Shown here in pieces: positions 44,341-53,382 of a stretch of DNA of 64,000 nucleotides. The notes beneath the pieces are model-generated. The model was not told the origin of the DNA. It saw only the letters and a list, made by a program, of their open reading frames with translations, and ran no database searches. The DNA comes from an uncultured Allomuricauda sp. (GTDB lineage Bacteria; Bacteroidota; Bacteroidia; Flavobacteriales; Flavobacteriaceae), in NCBI RefSeq assembly GCF_947499695.1, contig NZ_CANMPQ010000002.1, forward strand, positions 186,001-250,000, written 5' to 3'. The position numbers were made by a program, and so were the translations under genes. The stretch's first letter is position 1. Each line of letters opens with the position of its first letter.

Positions 44341-45093
44341 ATGAAAAAAGTAACCATTCTTTTAGTAGCACTAGCCTTTTGTTCAATTGGCTTCGCACAA
44401 ACTGACTTCACCAAATCACTGAGCGGCGTGGATTGGGTAAAAATCGAATCCAAATCGGATATCACTCTTAAAACACATAGTTCGAATGAACTGTTGATCA
44501 AAAGAAGTAAAAGCACAAAAGTTTCTGAAAAAGCAAAGGGCTTAAAACTCGTTGGCGAAGGTGGATCCGATAATACCGATGTTGGATTTTATGTGGTGCA
44601 AGATGGGAATACCTTGATTGTAAAAAGTTTGAGGAAATCGGAAGGAGCTGAAATATATCTTCCCAAAAATCAAAATGTGTCCGTAAAAAGTACCTGGCAC
44701 GGAAATATTGATATAGATGGATTTTCCGGCGAAGTTGAAGCTGATGCCCAGCTCAATGGTAGTGTTGAAATAAAAAATGTGAATGGTCCGGTAACGGCCA
44801 ACGCATTAAATGGGGAAATTGAAGTAGGATTTGGAACCGTTAAGCAAAACTCACCCATATCCATTTATACCACAAACGGAGCAGTTGACGTAACCCTCCC
44901 AGGGAGCACTCCCGCAGATTTGACCTTAACTACCACTAACGGAGACATCTACACCAATTTTGATATTAAAAGAGAGGAAAAAGATGGATTAAAATCTGTT
45001 TCTGGGCGAAAAGTAAGAGCTGTAATCAACAGCGGCGGTGTAGATATTTCTTTGAAATCAACCAACGGCAATATCTATCTAAGAAAACAATAA
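44341..45093 (+). CDS. DUF4097-family secreted beta-helix/adhesin-like protein (paralogue 1)
   Basis: 250 aa with a signal peptide (LLVALAFCSIGFAQ). The mature part is built of short beta repeats with the DUF4097 pattern of NG turns (VKNVNGPVTANALNGEIEVGFG, YTTNGAVDVTLPG, TTTNGDIYTNF, KSTNGNIYLRK). It is co-transcribed with the sigma/anti-sigma pair. Role unknown; such proteins are found after ECF operons and may sense or line the envelope. Confidence 0.86.
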   Translation: MKKVTILLVALAFCSIGFAQTDFTKSLSGVDWVKIESKSDITLKTHSSNELLIKRSKSTKVSEKAKGLKLVGEGGSDNTDVGFYVVQDGNTLIVKSLRKSEGAEIYLPKNQNVSVKSTWHGNIDIDGFSGEVEADAQLNGSVEIKNVNGPVTANALNGEIEVGFGTVKQNSPISIYTTNGAVDVTLPGSTPADLTLTTTNGDIYTNFDIKREEKDGLKSVSGRKVRAVINSGGVDISLKSTNGNIYLRKQ

Positions 45094-45100
45094 TCAGCAA

Positions 45101-45116
45101 AACATCAAAAAACGAA
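45101..45116 (+). repeat. 16-nt leader repeat before DUF4097 gene 2
   Basis: AACATCAAAAAACGAA, identical to 44321-44336, 5 nt before the ATG of the second paralogue. Confidence 0.55.
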
Positions 45117-45121
45117 CAGTC

Positions 45122-45835
45122 ATGAAAAAATTGTCAATCATTTTAATGATGAGTATTCTCGGCTCATCGCTAAACGCTCAAAAAGTCATAGAGAAAACTA
45201 TAAATTACAACAATCAGCGTATTGATGTTGAGGTTAAGTTTGCCTCGGACATTACTGTAAAGACATGGGACAAATCTACCGTATATTTTAAAGCGGAGAT
45301 TATGACCGAGGATGAGAAATATCTTGATCTATACAAGCTCGATGTAAAAGAAAGTTCCAACTCTATCATAATTACTTCCAGGACAAAAGAGATTTTCAAA
45401 GCGCTTCAAGAAGAACGCGATAAAAACAGGCCAGATGGAAAAAAGCGGTACTATTTCACCAATCAAATGTACCAGTTTGATTATACCCTTTATGTACCCA
45501 AAAATGCGAATTTCTCTGTGAGTAGTATCAATGGAGACTTAAAAGCTGAAATCATCGAAGCAGATTTTACAGCTGACTTAATCAATGGAAATATTGATAT
45601 TAAAAAGTATGATGGAAATCTTGAGCTTAGAACCATCAATGGAGAAATCGACCTGGCCGTTTCAAATTCACAATTGACCGCCGAAACTATCCATGGGAAT
45701 ATTTACGCTGATGAAAAATTGAAATTGGACGTTACGGATCGTCATGTGGGACAAAAAGTGGAAGGAAGGTTTAATGGAGCGACCAACCGTCTCAAACTAA
45801 ATACCATTAATGGCAATATGTATCTCCGACTTTAG
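45122..45835 (+). CDS. DUF4097-family secreted protein (paralogue 2)
   Basis: 237 aa with a signal peptide (ILMMSILGSSLNAQ). Like its neighbour it ends in repeated NG beta turns (VSSINGDLKAEI, LINGNIDIKKYDG, RTINGEIDLAV, ETIHGNIYADE, LNTINGNMYLRL). It shares the 16-nt leader and the KINGN/YLR ending with paralogue 1, so the two arose by duplication. It is the last gene of the sigma operon, converging on the DUF423 gene. Confidence 0.85.
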   Translation: MKKLSIILMMSILGSSLNAQKVIEKTINYNNQRIDVEVKFASDITVKTWDKSTVYFKAEIMTEDEKYLDLYKLDVKESSNSIIITSRTKEIFKALQEERDKNRPDGKKRYYFTNQMYQFDYTLYVPKNANFSVSSINGDLKAEIIEADFTADLINGNIDIKKYDGNLELRTINGEIDLAVSNSQLTAETIHGNIYADEKLKLDVTDRHVGQKVEGRFNGATNRLKLNTINGNMYLRL

Positions 45836-45846
45836 TCTGTTGAATT

Positions 45847-46239
45847 TTAGAGTATTGGAGCAATAAATGAGTACACCAAAAGTGCCCATCCAATGACCAA
45901 TAATAGTCCTCCCAACGGGGTCACGGGGCCAAGAAAGCGAAGTTTCTTTCCGTTAGCGGTACTTAAACAAAGGCCATAAATACTAAAGGAAAAAAGAAAT
46001 GTTCCACTAATAAAACAATGCGCGATATAGCGTTCAATAGGCTTGTCAAATCCAAAATTAAAGCTCAAAACCAATAGCACAATGGCGTGGTACATTTGAT
46101 ATCTTACCCCTGTTTCAAAACTTTGCAATTGATCCGGGGTAAGTTTCTTTTTTAGTGCATGCGCACCGAATGCCCCAAAAATGACTGCCAACAATCCATA
46201 AAGCCCTCCAATAAGCTGTGTCAACAAAATGGTCTCCAT
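45847..46239 (-). CDS. DUF423-family membrane protein
   Basis: 130 aa with four membrane helices and the family motifs LAVIFGAFGAHALKKKL near the N-terminus and TGVRYQMYHAIVLL in the middle; the end PLGGLLLVIGW is also typical. Function unknown. It is 14 nt downstream of the DUF2141 gene and shares its promoter. Confidence 0.92.
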   Translation of the reverse strand: METILLTQLIGGLYGLLAVIFGAFGAHALKKKLTPDQLQSFETGVRYQMYHAIVLLVLSFNFGFDKPIERYIAHCFISGTFLFSFSIYGLCLSTANGKKLRFLGPVTPLGGLLLVIGWALLVYSFIAPIL

Positions 46240-46253
46240 TACATTTTTATATT

Positions 46254-46661
46254 TTATAACTCAATATTAATCTCATAGTCTGAGTTTACTTTAAAAACGC
46301 ATTCCCTGTATTTGGGAGGTCCGAAAGTTTTCATCTTTCCTTTGGAAAAGGCTACTTTCTCAGTAGGAATGCCCAGCCAATTAGTATCTAGTTCATCATT
46401 GTCATTTTCATCATGGAAAACGGCTAATGCATATTCCCCTGCAGGCATGTCTTCAAGTTTTAAAGCCACTACTCCTTCATGTGCCTCTGCAGAACCGGTC
46501 TTTACAACCTTGTCAAACTTTAAAAAAGATTCGTCCGAATCATAAACAGCAACATTTATTTTTCCGTCTTCCGAAGGAACATTATGAACCTTGACTGATA
46601 TAGTGTTTTGGGAAAACAGCCATACGGGCATCACTAAAGCACATAAAGTAAGTCTTCTCAT
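46254..46661 (-). CDS. DUF2141-family secreted protein
   Basis: 135 aa with a signal peptide (CALVMPVWLFSQ). A beta-rich mature domain carries the DUF2141 signatures VHNVPSEDGKINVAVYDS, MPAGEYALAVFHDENDNDELDTNWLGIPTEKVAFS. It is periplasmic; the family's role is unknown. First gene of a two-gene operon with DUF423. Confidence 0.92.
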   Translation of the reverse strand: MRRLTLCALVMPVWLFSQNTISVKVHNVPSEDGKINVAVYDSDESFLKFDKVVKTGSAEAHEGVVALKLEDMPAGEYALAVFHDENDNDELDTNWLGIPTEKVAFSKGKMKTFGPPKYRECVFKVNSDYEINIEL

Positions 46662-46704
46662 ATTAAATTTGGGATAAGTAATATTTCTTATGCATATACG
46701 GAAG

Positions 46705-46736
46705 CAAAATTAGTTTGGGTCTTCGAGTTTGGCCAA
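46705..46736 (-). promoter_or_regulatory. promoter of the DUF2141-DUF423 operon
   Basis: On the minus strand TTG (46736-46734) precedes TAATTTTG (46712-46705) by 21 nt. It overlaps the stop codon of the gene upstream. Transcription would start about 38 nt before the DUF2141 ATG. Confidence 0.65.
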
Positions 46737-47144
46737 CAATTCTTCATTCAAAAGATGATATACTTTTTGCGTTTCCAAACTATCCTTAAAATTGAGGAAG
46801 AGTTTAAGGGAATCATCGTGTACCAATCTTATTTTTTGTTGTCTTAGATCATCTACAAAAACATAAACCTTCGTATCGGTCAATGAATCTTTAAAAACCC
46901 CTTTTTCTGTTGCTGCCCATGAAAAACCATTGGATCTTTCCAATTCTGGAATTCTATCAACAAGCATAACACTATCAATCTCCGAAATAGGAATTTTTTG
47001 GTAATAGATTCCGGATAGAATTCTTAATTCTCCTTCCTCAATTTTATGCCAATTTTTATAGTGGATTATAAACGCAAAAACACAGATAATCAAGGTAAGT
47101 ACTATGAGCACATTCCAAAATCCGTGTCTTTTCTTCTTATTCAT
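46710..47144 (-). CDS. Single-helix membrane protein, PH-like domain (tentative)
   Basis: 144 aa from ATG 47144 (an in-frame start at 47192 lies within the upstream gene). One membrane helix (FWNVLIVLTLIICVFAFIIHY) is followed by about 100 residues of alternating strands (ELRILSGIYYQKIPISEIDSVMLVDRIPE, TKVYVFVDDLRQQKIRLVHDDSLKLFLNFKDSLE) that resemble bacterial PH domains. It starts 8 nt inside the end of the S9 peptidase gene, so it is co-translated with it. Function unknown. Confidence 0.72.
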   Translation of the reverse strand: MNKKKRHGFWNVLIVLTLIICVFAFIIHYKNWHKIEEGELRILSGIYYQKIPISEIDSVMLVDRIPELERSNGFSWAATEKGVFKDSLTDTKVYVFVDDLRQQKIRLVHDDSLKLFLNFKDSLETQKVYHLLNEELLAKLEDPN

Positions 47145-49176
47145 TTTCCTTATCCGTTCTATACTTATCAAACCATGCGACCGTATGTGCAATCTTGGTA
47201 ATTAGATTGCTTGGTTTACTGGCAATGCCATGACTTGCTCCGGGAATTTCCACCAGAACTGTCTCAATTTTGCGCAGTTTAAGGGCATGATATAATTGTT
47301 TGGCTTCACTTGGCGGAGTACGTAAATCATTCATTCCCACCATAACCATTGTTGGGGTCTCTATATTCCCAACGAGTGAAATGGGAGAAAATTTCCAATA
47401 GCCTTCAAAATTTTCCCAAGGTTGTCCGGGATAGCGATGATCGTAATAATAAAAATAGTTGTCCGCAACCAAGGTCTTGCTGATCCAGTTCATTACGGGC
47501 TTGGCCACAACAGCAGCTTCAAATCGGTTGTTCTTTCCAATCATCCAAGCCGACATAATACCTCCAGCACTTCCACCAGTCACAAACAATTGGTCTTCGT
47601 GAGCAATGCCTTTGGAAATGCAGTGGTCTACCCCATCCATAACATCATTATAATCCTCTCCGGGATAGTTATTGTAAAGCAAGTTTCCAAATTCTTCTCC
47701 ATAGCTTGTACTGCCCCTTGGGTTTGGGTAGAATACAATGTATCCTGCAGAGGCATATAATTGCATCTCAATTGAAAAGCGGTCGCCATAATTTAAAATA
47801 GGGCCACCATGATTTTCAACCATAAAGGGATACTTTTTTGAAGCGTCATAGTTAGGGGGATACACAACCCATCCCTGTATATCGCGTCCATCTACGGATG
47901 ATTTGTACCAAACCTCTTCTACCTTACCCAACGCTCTATAGTTGAGCAGGGCCCCGTTCAAATTGGTAATCTTGATTGGGTTTTTGGATTTTGGTTTAAG
48001 AATGGCCAATTCAGCCGGATAATTTGGGCGTGATTGCGTAAATGCAATGGTCCCATTTTTTGAAATACTAAAAGAACCACTTGCGTAAGGCCTTCCCAAG
48101 GAAGTTCCTCCTTTATTGTCGAGTATTTTTGACACCGCACCTGAAAGCGAAACCTGTCCAACCTTTCCATTGCCTTTATCATCGTAATCAATATATAGCG
48201 CATCACTTTTTGTATTCCATTCAAAATTGGAAATGGTGCGGTCCAATCCTCCGGTAATGACTCTTTTCCCGCTTCCATCGATATTCATGATATGAACTTT
48301 TCTAATTTGGAAGGCCTGCACCTTATCCTCAAAACCCAAATAAGCAATGTACTTCCCATTTGGAGAAACTTTTGGGTTGTAATCAGGTCCATTTCTATCT
48401 GTTAATGCATTGATTTCTCCATTTTGGACATTCACGGAATAGATTTCACTATTACGGAACCGATACTCCCAATCCTCCACTCTATTTGCGGAAAAATAAA
48501 TTTTACTACCGTCTTTTGCCCATGAAAGTGTGCCTCTATGGTGCCACTCGCCGGAGGTAATCTGTCTTGGAGCACCTCCATCTGCTGGAATCGTAAAAAT
48601 ATGATTGAAACCAGGTTTTATATAACCTCTTCCATCCGCTTCATGGTAAACGCGATCTGTAATTCGAGGGGCTTCGGCCCATTTTGCTCCTTTGGGTTTT
48701 TTTGGCATCTTGGCAATTACGGGAGCTGCTTTGGCCACATTCATAGAAAAAGCAAGTTGCTTACCATCTGGAGACCAAGTCAATGAACTTGGACTAAATG
48801 GTAGTTGGGTAAGTTTGGCCATTTTTCCTGAAGAAACCCAATACATGTAGATTTCGGAACCCTCCTCCGTACTGCTTGAAAATACAATCCGATCTCCTGA
48901 AGGCGACCATACTGGTCCACTTTCGTTTACTTCTCTGGTTGTTAGTTTTTGATTTTGAGTCCCATCTTTTTTGATGAGCCATAAATTTCCAACAGAGCGG
49001 TCTTTCATAATATCAAAGCCCATTCTTCGATATACCACCCATTCCCCATCAGGAGAGATTTGTGGGTCCGAAACATATTGAAGTCCAAATACATCGAGGT
49101 ATGAAAAATGCTGTTTTTGTGCTACTGAAAATTGCAGGGCACTTACTGCAATCAAGAAAAAAAGAAGTCTCCGCAT
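47137..49176 (-). CDS. S9-family prolyl-oligopeptidase-like serine peptidase, secreted
   Basis: 679 aa from ATG 49176 with a signal peptide (LLFFLIAVSALQFSVAQ). The N-terminal WD40-like beta propeller spans 25-410 (PQISPDGEWVVYRR, PVWSPSGDRIVFSS, LTWSPDGKQLAFS). The C-terminal alpha/beta hydrolase has Ser in FVTGGSAGGIMSAW, Asp in MVGMNDLRTPPSEA and His in IPGASHGIASK. It cleaves short peptides in the periplasm, probably as an acyl-aminoacyl or dipeptidyl peptidase. It diverges from the AraC-type regulator gene with about 62 nt between start codons. Confidence 0.94.
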   Translation of the reverse strand: MRRLLFFLIAVSALQFSVAQKQHFSYLDVFGLQYVSDPQISPDGEWVVYRRMGFDIMKDRSVGNLWLIKKDGTQNQKLTTREVNESGPVWSPSGDRIVFSSSTEEGSEIYMYWVSSGKMAKLTQLPFSPSSLTWSPDGKQLAFSMNVAKAAPVIAKMPKKPKGAKWAEAPRITDRVYHEADGRGYIKPGFNHIFTIPADGGAPRQITSGEWHHRGTLSWAKDGSKIYFSANRVEDWEYRFRNSEIYSVNVQNGEINALTDRNGPDYNPKVSPNGKYIAYLGFEDKVQAFQIRKVHIMNIDGSGKRVITGGLDRTISNFEWNTKSDALYIDYDDKGNGKVGQVSLSGAVSKILDNKGGTSLGRPYASGSFSISKNGTIAFTQSRPNYPAELAILKPKSKNPIKITNLNGALLNYRALGKVEEVWYKSSVDGRDIQGWVVYPPNYDASKKYPFMVENHGGPILNYGDRFSIEMQLYASAGYIVFYPNPRGSTSYGEEFGNLLYNNYPGEDYNDVMDGVDHCISKGIAHEDQLFVTGGSAGGIMSAWMIGKNNRFEAAVVAKPVMNWISKTLVADNYFYYYDHRYPGQPWENFEGYWKFSPISLVGNIETPTMVMVGMNDLRTPPSEAKQLYHALKLRKIETVLVEIPGASHGIASKPSNLITKIAHTVAWFDKYRTDKENE

Positions 49177-49238
49177 AGTTTTGAAATTTGTAGTTTTAAA
49201 GGTAAGCAAAAGGACGATCCTTAGAAACAAAATTGCAG

Positions 49239-50345
49239 ATGCAACTAAACATTTCCATCATTCAACTTGTTACCATATGCGCAGTTGTCAATGGGTTCAT
49301 TTTTGCTTTTTTGCTGCTCGAAAAAAAGGAAAACAGATTTGCCAATAGATTTCTTTCAATAACGCTGATCTGCATGTGCTTGACCTTTACTCCTTATATG
49401 TTGGACCCCTCCATTTGGAACCAATATAGATGGTTAGCGTGGTTGCCCTTTTCACTTTCTTATTGGATAGGTCCTTCTTTTTATTTTTATGTTCATACCC
49501 TGACCAACCCAAGTTTTCGGTTTAATAAAAGACATCTTTGGCATTTTGCCCCCATCATTCTTAACTACATACATAGTATTTTTCATGGCATTTTTCCAGG
49601 AAACGTTACCCCATGGCATTGGTTTCATTTTGTTGCCGAACTATTTGAATCAGCATCAATTATTTCCATTATGATCTATATGGTGCTATCCTTTAAAAGG
49701 GTGAAACGGTATCGCCAACAACTTCTAAACAACGTCTCTAATATGAATGAAATTGATCTTCATTGGGTCAAAAAAACCATTGTGGTCATCATTTGTTCTT
49801 TCATGCTGATTTTCATTTTTCTGTGGGTAAGTAGCGCTATTAGTGGAAAACTTTTTTTCTATCAATGGAATGAATATAAAGCAGCCATATTGGTATTATA
49901 TGCTTGTATGCTTTATTGGCTAAGCATACACGGCTATCGACAGACGCAAACGTTAAAACTTATCAAACCGGAAGACGTTCCCCTTAGTATTCCAGATAAA
50001 GAATCTGCCAAGACCATAGAACAACTTCATCTGGCTATGACTCAGGAAAAGCTTTTTAGAAATCCCGAATTGAGTTTAACTAGCCTGAGTAAAGCTGTTG
50101 GCATTTCCGAAAGGTCGATTTCGGAAACCTTGAATGGACATCTCAATAAAAACTTCTATCAATTTGTAAATGAATATCGGGTAAAGGATGTTCAGGAAAA
50201 GTTGATGAATCCCGAAAATTCCCATTTAAAAATCCTCAGCTTGGCATTTGATGCGGGATTTAACTCCAAAGCAACATTCAACCGCTTGTTTAAAGGATAT
50301 ACGGGCTTGACTCCCAAAGAGTTTAAAATCCAAAAATTAGGTTAA
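49239..50345 (+). CDS. Membrane-anchored AraC-family regulator
   Basis: 368 aa from ATG 49239. Residues 1-235 hold seven membrane helices (ITLICMCLTFTPYMLDP, FWIGPSFYFYVHTLTNPSF-like segments). Residues 265-365 are an AraC HTH pair (NPELSLTSLSKAVGISERSISETLNGHLNKNFYQFVNEYRV, LSLAFDAGFNSKATFNRLFKGYTGLTPKEFK). Such 7TM-AraC proteins in Bacteroidota are one-component sensors. Probable targets are the genes downstream (50428 onward) or the divergent peptidase. Confidence 0.92.
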   Translation: MQLNISIIQLVTICAVVNGFIFAFLLLEKKENRFANRFLSITLICMCLTFTPYMLDPSIWNQYRWLAWLPFSLSYWIGPSFYFYVHTLTNPSFRFNKRHLWHFAPIILNYIHSIFHGIFPGNVTPWHWFHFVAELFESASIISIMIYMVLSFKRVKRYRQQLLNNVSNMNEIDLHWVKKTIVVIICSFMLIFIFLWVSSAISGKLFFYQWNEYKAAILVLYACMLYWLSIHGYRQTQTLKLIKPEDVPLSIPDKESAKTIEQLHLAMTQEKLFRNPELSLTSLSKAVGISERSISETLNGHLNKNFYQFVNEYRVKDVQEKLMNPENSHLKILSLAFDAGFNSKATFNRLFKGYTGLTPKEFKIQKLG

Positions 50346-50427
50346 AAAACACCTTTTGAGACGTACAATCAGTCATTGAGACCTTTGCAGATAGTCTTCA
50401 TTCCTACTTTCATGGAAAAATCACATC

Positions 50428-50946
50428 ATGCAAAAAACAATTTTAATTCTGTTGTCCGTTACGTTTTCATCATCCTCCTTTTCCCAATCCATAAAAGATT
50501 TGGACTTTTTAATCGGCACCTGGAAAATCGTTGAAACAATATATCCCGGAACTGAAAAAGAGTATCAAGAAGTTGGAACCAGAACCTGTGAGTATTACCT
50601 CAACGGAAGTTTTATTAAGTGTGAATCCGTGACCGTCGATCAAAGAAACCAGCGGGAACGTTTCTATTCTTACATAATCAACTATGACAAAAAGGAAAAT
50701 TGCTTTAGGGCTACCAATTTTGCCCATGATTTTCCATTACATGGTCAATTCAAATGGTTTTTGGACAAAGAAAACGAACGTATTATTGCAATCACACCCA
50801 AAAATGTAATTGAAGATCGCTTTTTTAGGGCGACCATCTCTTATGCGGATAGAGACAAACTAGTCTGGAACGGATGGGCCAGCGTTTTTGAAAAGGACAA
50901 GGAATGGATTCAAATCTTTACTGATGTGACCACAAAAATTAACTAA
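50428..50946 (+). CDS. Secreted lipocalin-like protein (DUF1579-like)
   Basis: 172 aa with a signal peptide (LLSVTFSSSSFSQS). LDFLIGTWKIVE at the mature N-terminus is the opening strand seen in DUF1579 and related lipocalin-like folds, followed by alternating strands (YYLNGSFIKCESVTVDQ, YIINYDKKENCFRATNF). Possibly binds a small hydrophobic ligand in the periplasm. It is 9 nt upstream of a hydrolase lipoprotein gene, so they share a transcript. Confidence 0.72.
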   Translation: MQKTILILLSVTFSSSSFSQSIKDLDFLIGTWKIVETIYPGTEKEYQEVGTRTCEYYLNGSFIKCESVTVDQRNQRERFYSYIINYDKKENCFRATNFAHDFPLHGQFKWFLDKENERIIAITPKNVIEDRFFRATISYADRDKLVWNGWASVFEKDKEWIQIFTDVTTKIN

Positions 50947-50955
50947 GGCCCAATC

Positions 50956-52527
50956 ATGAAAAGAGTTATCTTTTATTTAAGTCTGTTATTTCTCGCTGGT
51001 TGTCAAAATTCGAAGGATGACATGCCTGAAGTCCCCTTTTCCAACTTTATGGAATATGGGGAATATTCTGTTGGGTTTAAAACACTTTTCACGACGGATG
51101 ATTCCAGAGAAAGTGTGCCGTATGCTGATTGGAGTGGAAAACTCTATCCTGAACATAAAGCATCTGAAGGCAGAAAGTTACCCATACACATTTGGTATCC
51201 CACTTCAGACAGATCTAAATTGCTTTCCTATGCCTATTTTGTAAAGCTAATGACCGCGCAAACCGAAGAAGACTTAAAAAGAGAGTCCGATACTTTTGCC
51301 AAAAAAATCTTTGCCTATCAGGTTAATCAATTAAAAGGTGAAGATGGGTTTACCATGGCTCAATTGGATACTCTTTTGGCATTAAAAACAAACGCTTCGC
51401 TCAATACACATCCCATACAGCAAAAATTCCCATTGGTCATCTTTCCCAATGGTGCCAGTCCGGCCTATCAAAGTATTTTATGTGAATATTTGGCCAGTCA
51501 TGGATTTGTGGTAGCAGCGGTCGCTCTTAAAGGCGAATTTTCACATGTAAGAGGCACTTCTGTAAAAGGATTGGAAACGGCAGTTAGTGACTTACAATTT
51601 ACTTTGGGTCAGTTATTTAAATTACCTAATGTAAATAAAGAAGAAGTTGCTTTGATAGGAAATGCGATGGCTTCTTCAATTTGTGCAAGCCTAGCTTCGC
51701 GCAACAAAAAAATTAAAGCGCTTATTAGTTTGGAAGGAGGTCTGTTAAGTCAATTTGAACAAAATATTCTGAATGAAACCAACTTTTATGAACCGCAACG
51801 GATTACTCTTCCCCTTTTGGCCATTTATGCTCCGCACCCAAGTATTTCACCTGAGCAAATCTATCATTTAAACTATAGCGAACGATATTTTGCCCACTTT
51901 CCAGAAATGAGTGAGTTCCATTTTTTGAATTTTGGTCCGTTTGAAGCATATGTGCCAAACATTATTGGGCAACCAAAAGGAGATGTCAAAAAAGGATTTA
52001 AAGTTTCAGCAGAACTTGTCTTGGCCTTTTTGGATGCCAAATTGAAACAAGAAGAAGAAAACCTGAATCAATTTTATGGTGGTGAAATACCGGAAAAGTT
52101 CGAAAAGACCATAGACACCCTTTTTAGGTTAGATGGATTTAATCCTCCCCCAAACATGGCCATTCTCAAAAATCTTTTTATCACAAAAGGGATGTATGCG
52201 ATAGATAGCATTTATCAATCCCATATTTCCGAAGGGAATCCAAAACCATTTTCAAACACCTTTTATAATGACTTTAAAAATTGGCTCGCCTGGAAGAAAG
52301 ACCCAGACTACGTTTATCGTATGCATTTGTATGAAATGGCAGCGGAAAGCTATCCGGAATCAACCTTAAACCATTATCGCCTTGGTTATTATTTGGAAAA
52401 AAATAACCTAGCAGAAAAATCACAATTGCATTACAAGCAAGCCAAAAAATTAATTGATGAGGACAATACTATAACCCCATCATTAAAAAGAGATTTAGAA
52501 AGCGCTCTGAACGAGGTGATAAAGTAG
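50956..52527 (+). CDS. Alpha/beta-hydrolase-like lipoprotein with altered nucleophile and TPR tail
   Basis: 523 aa. The lipoprotein signal ends LFLAGC (Cys at about 16). Residues 60-370 are an alpha/beta-hydrolase fold (LPIHIWYPTSD, FPLVIFPNGASPAYQSILCEYLASHGFVVAAVALKGE). Where G-x-S-x-G is expected it reads G-N-A-M-A (residues 235-239), so the nucleophile Ser is Ala. Residues 430-520 form a TPR-like region (YRLGYYLEKNNLAEKSQLHYKQAKKLI). A paralogue at 61695-62834 keeps a Ser at this place. The protein may be catalytically dead or use a nearby Ser240/241. Confidence 0.8.
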   Translation: MKRVIFYLSLLFLAGCQNSKDDMPEVPFSNFMEYGEYSVGFKTLFTTDDSRESVPYADWSGKLYPEHKASEGRKLPIHIWYPTSDRSKLLSYAYFVKLMTAQTEEDLKRESDTFAKKIFAYQVNQLKGEDGFTMAQLDTLLALKTNASLNTHPIQQKFPLVIFPNGASPAYQSILCEYLASHGFVVAAVALKGEFSHVRGTSVKGLETAVSDLQFTLGQLFKLPNVNKEEVALIGNAMASSICASLASRNKKIKALISLEGGLLSQFEQNILNETNFYEPQRITLPLLAIYAPHPSISPEQIYHLNYSERYFAHFPEMSEFHFLNFGPFEAYVPNIIGQPKGDVKKGFKVSAELVLAFLDAKLKQEEENLNQFYGGEIPEKFEKTIDTLFRLDGFNPPPNMAILKNLFITKGMYAIDSIYQSHISEGNPKPFSNTFYNDFKNWLAWKKDPDYVYRMHLYEMAAESYPESTLNHYRLGYYLEKNNLAEKSQLHYKQAKKLIDEDNTITPSLKRDLESALNEVIK

Positions 52528-52605
52528 CTGTGTTCATGAAAATGTGATAGGTGAAAATTTAATGCTCATTACTTGCTATATTTATCGGAAATAGCAAACC
52601 TTACC

Positions 52606-53367
52606 ATGTTTAAGTTTTTTCGGAAAATACGTCAAAAACTGCTTTCGGAGAATAAGTTTTCGCAATACCTCGTTTATGCCATTGGCGAGATTATTTTAGT
52701 GGTCATTGGTATTTTAATTGCGCTGCAAATCAACAATTACAGCGAGCAAAAAAAGGAACGAAAACAAGAAATCATATTACTCCAAAACCTTTCCAAAGAT
52801 GTGGGATTGGATATTAAACAAATTGATTCCAATTCAAAAAAAACCAACGAACGCCTGGGTCGACTGAATACCACTTTATCATTTTTGAATAGCAAGGATT
52901 CTATTGGAATTGATGAGTTTTCGAACCGCTCATTCGAGTTTATGGTTGACAACTACTTTAGTAGCAATAGTGGCATATTTGACGAGGCAGTATCGTCTGG
53001 CAAGATGAGCTACATCAAAAATCCCCTACTCTCGCAGGCCATCTTCGATTATTATAGAAATGCCAAGCAAAGTTTGATAGATGGTACCTCCCGCCAAATT
53101 ACCGATGAAGTCATAACTCCCCTCCTTGTTGAATCAGTGATGCTGAACAAAAAAGCATTTGCTCGATTGGGAATGCAAGTGGAAAATATTGCTGATATTG
53201 AAGCATTAGATATCGAGAGCCTAAAAAGCAACAGGGATTTTTGGAGAATGTCCCTTTTAAAGTTCGGTAGCAACCAAGAGCAATTGATGCGCTGGGGATT
53301 TTTAAAACAGGATGCCCAAGGACTTAAATTAAAAATTGACCAAGAATTGGAAAGGTTAACCAATTAA
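52606..53367 (+). CDS. DUF6090-family protein
   Basis: 253 aa from ATG 52606 (an in-frame start at 52573 adds 11 unlikely residues). The N-terminus MFKFFRKIRQKLLSENKFSQYLVYAIGEIILVVIGILIALQINN is the hallmark of this family, abundant in Flavobacteriaceae: basic amphipathic helix, then one membrane helix. The rest is helical and charged. Function unknown. It often lies beside hydrolase and regulator genes, as here. Confidence 0.92.
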   Translation: MFKFFRKIRQKLLSENKFSQYLVYAIGEIILVVIGILIALQINNYSEQKKERKQEIILLQNLSKDVGLDIKQIDSNSKKTNERLGRLNTTLSFLNSKDSIGIDEFSNRSFEFMVDNYFSSNSGIFDEAVSSGKMSYIKNPLLSQAIFDYYRNAKQSLIDGTSRQITDEVITPLLVESVMLNKKAFARLGMQVENIADIEALDIESLKSNRDFWRMSLLKFGSNQEQLMRWGFLKQDAQGLKLKIDQELERLTN

Positions 53368-53382
53368 CCTTTTACTGAGCAT

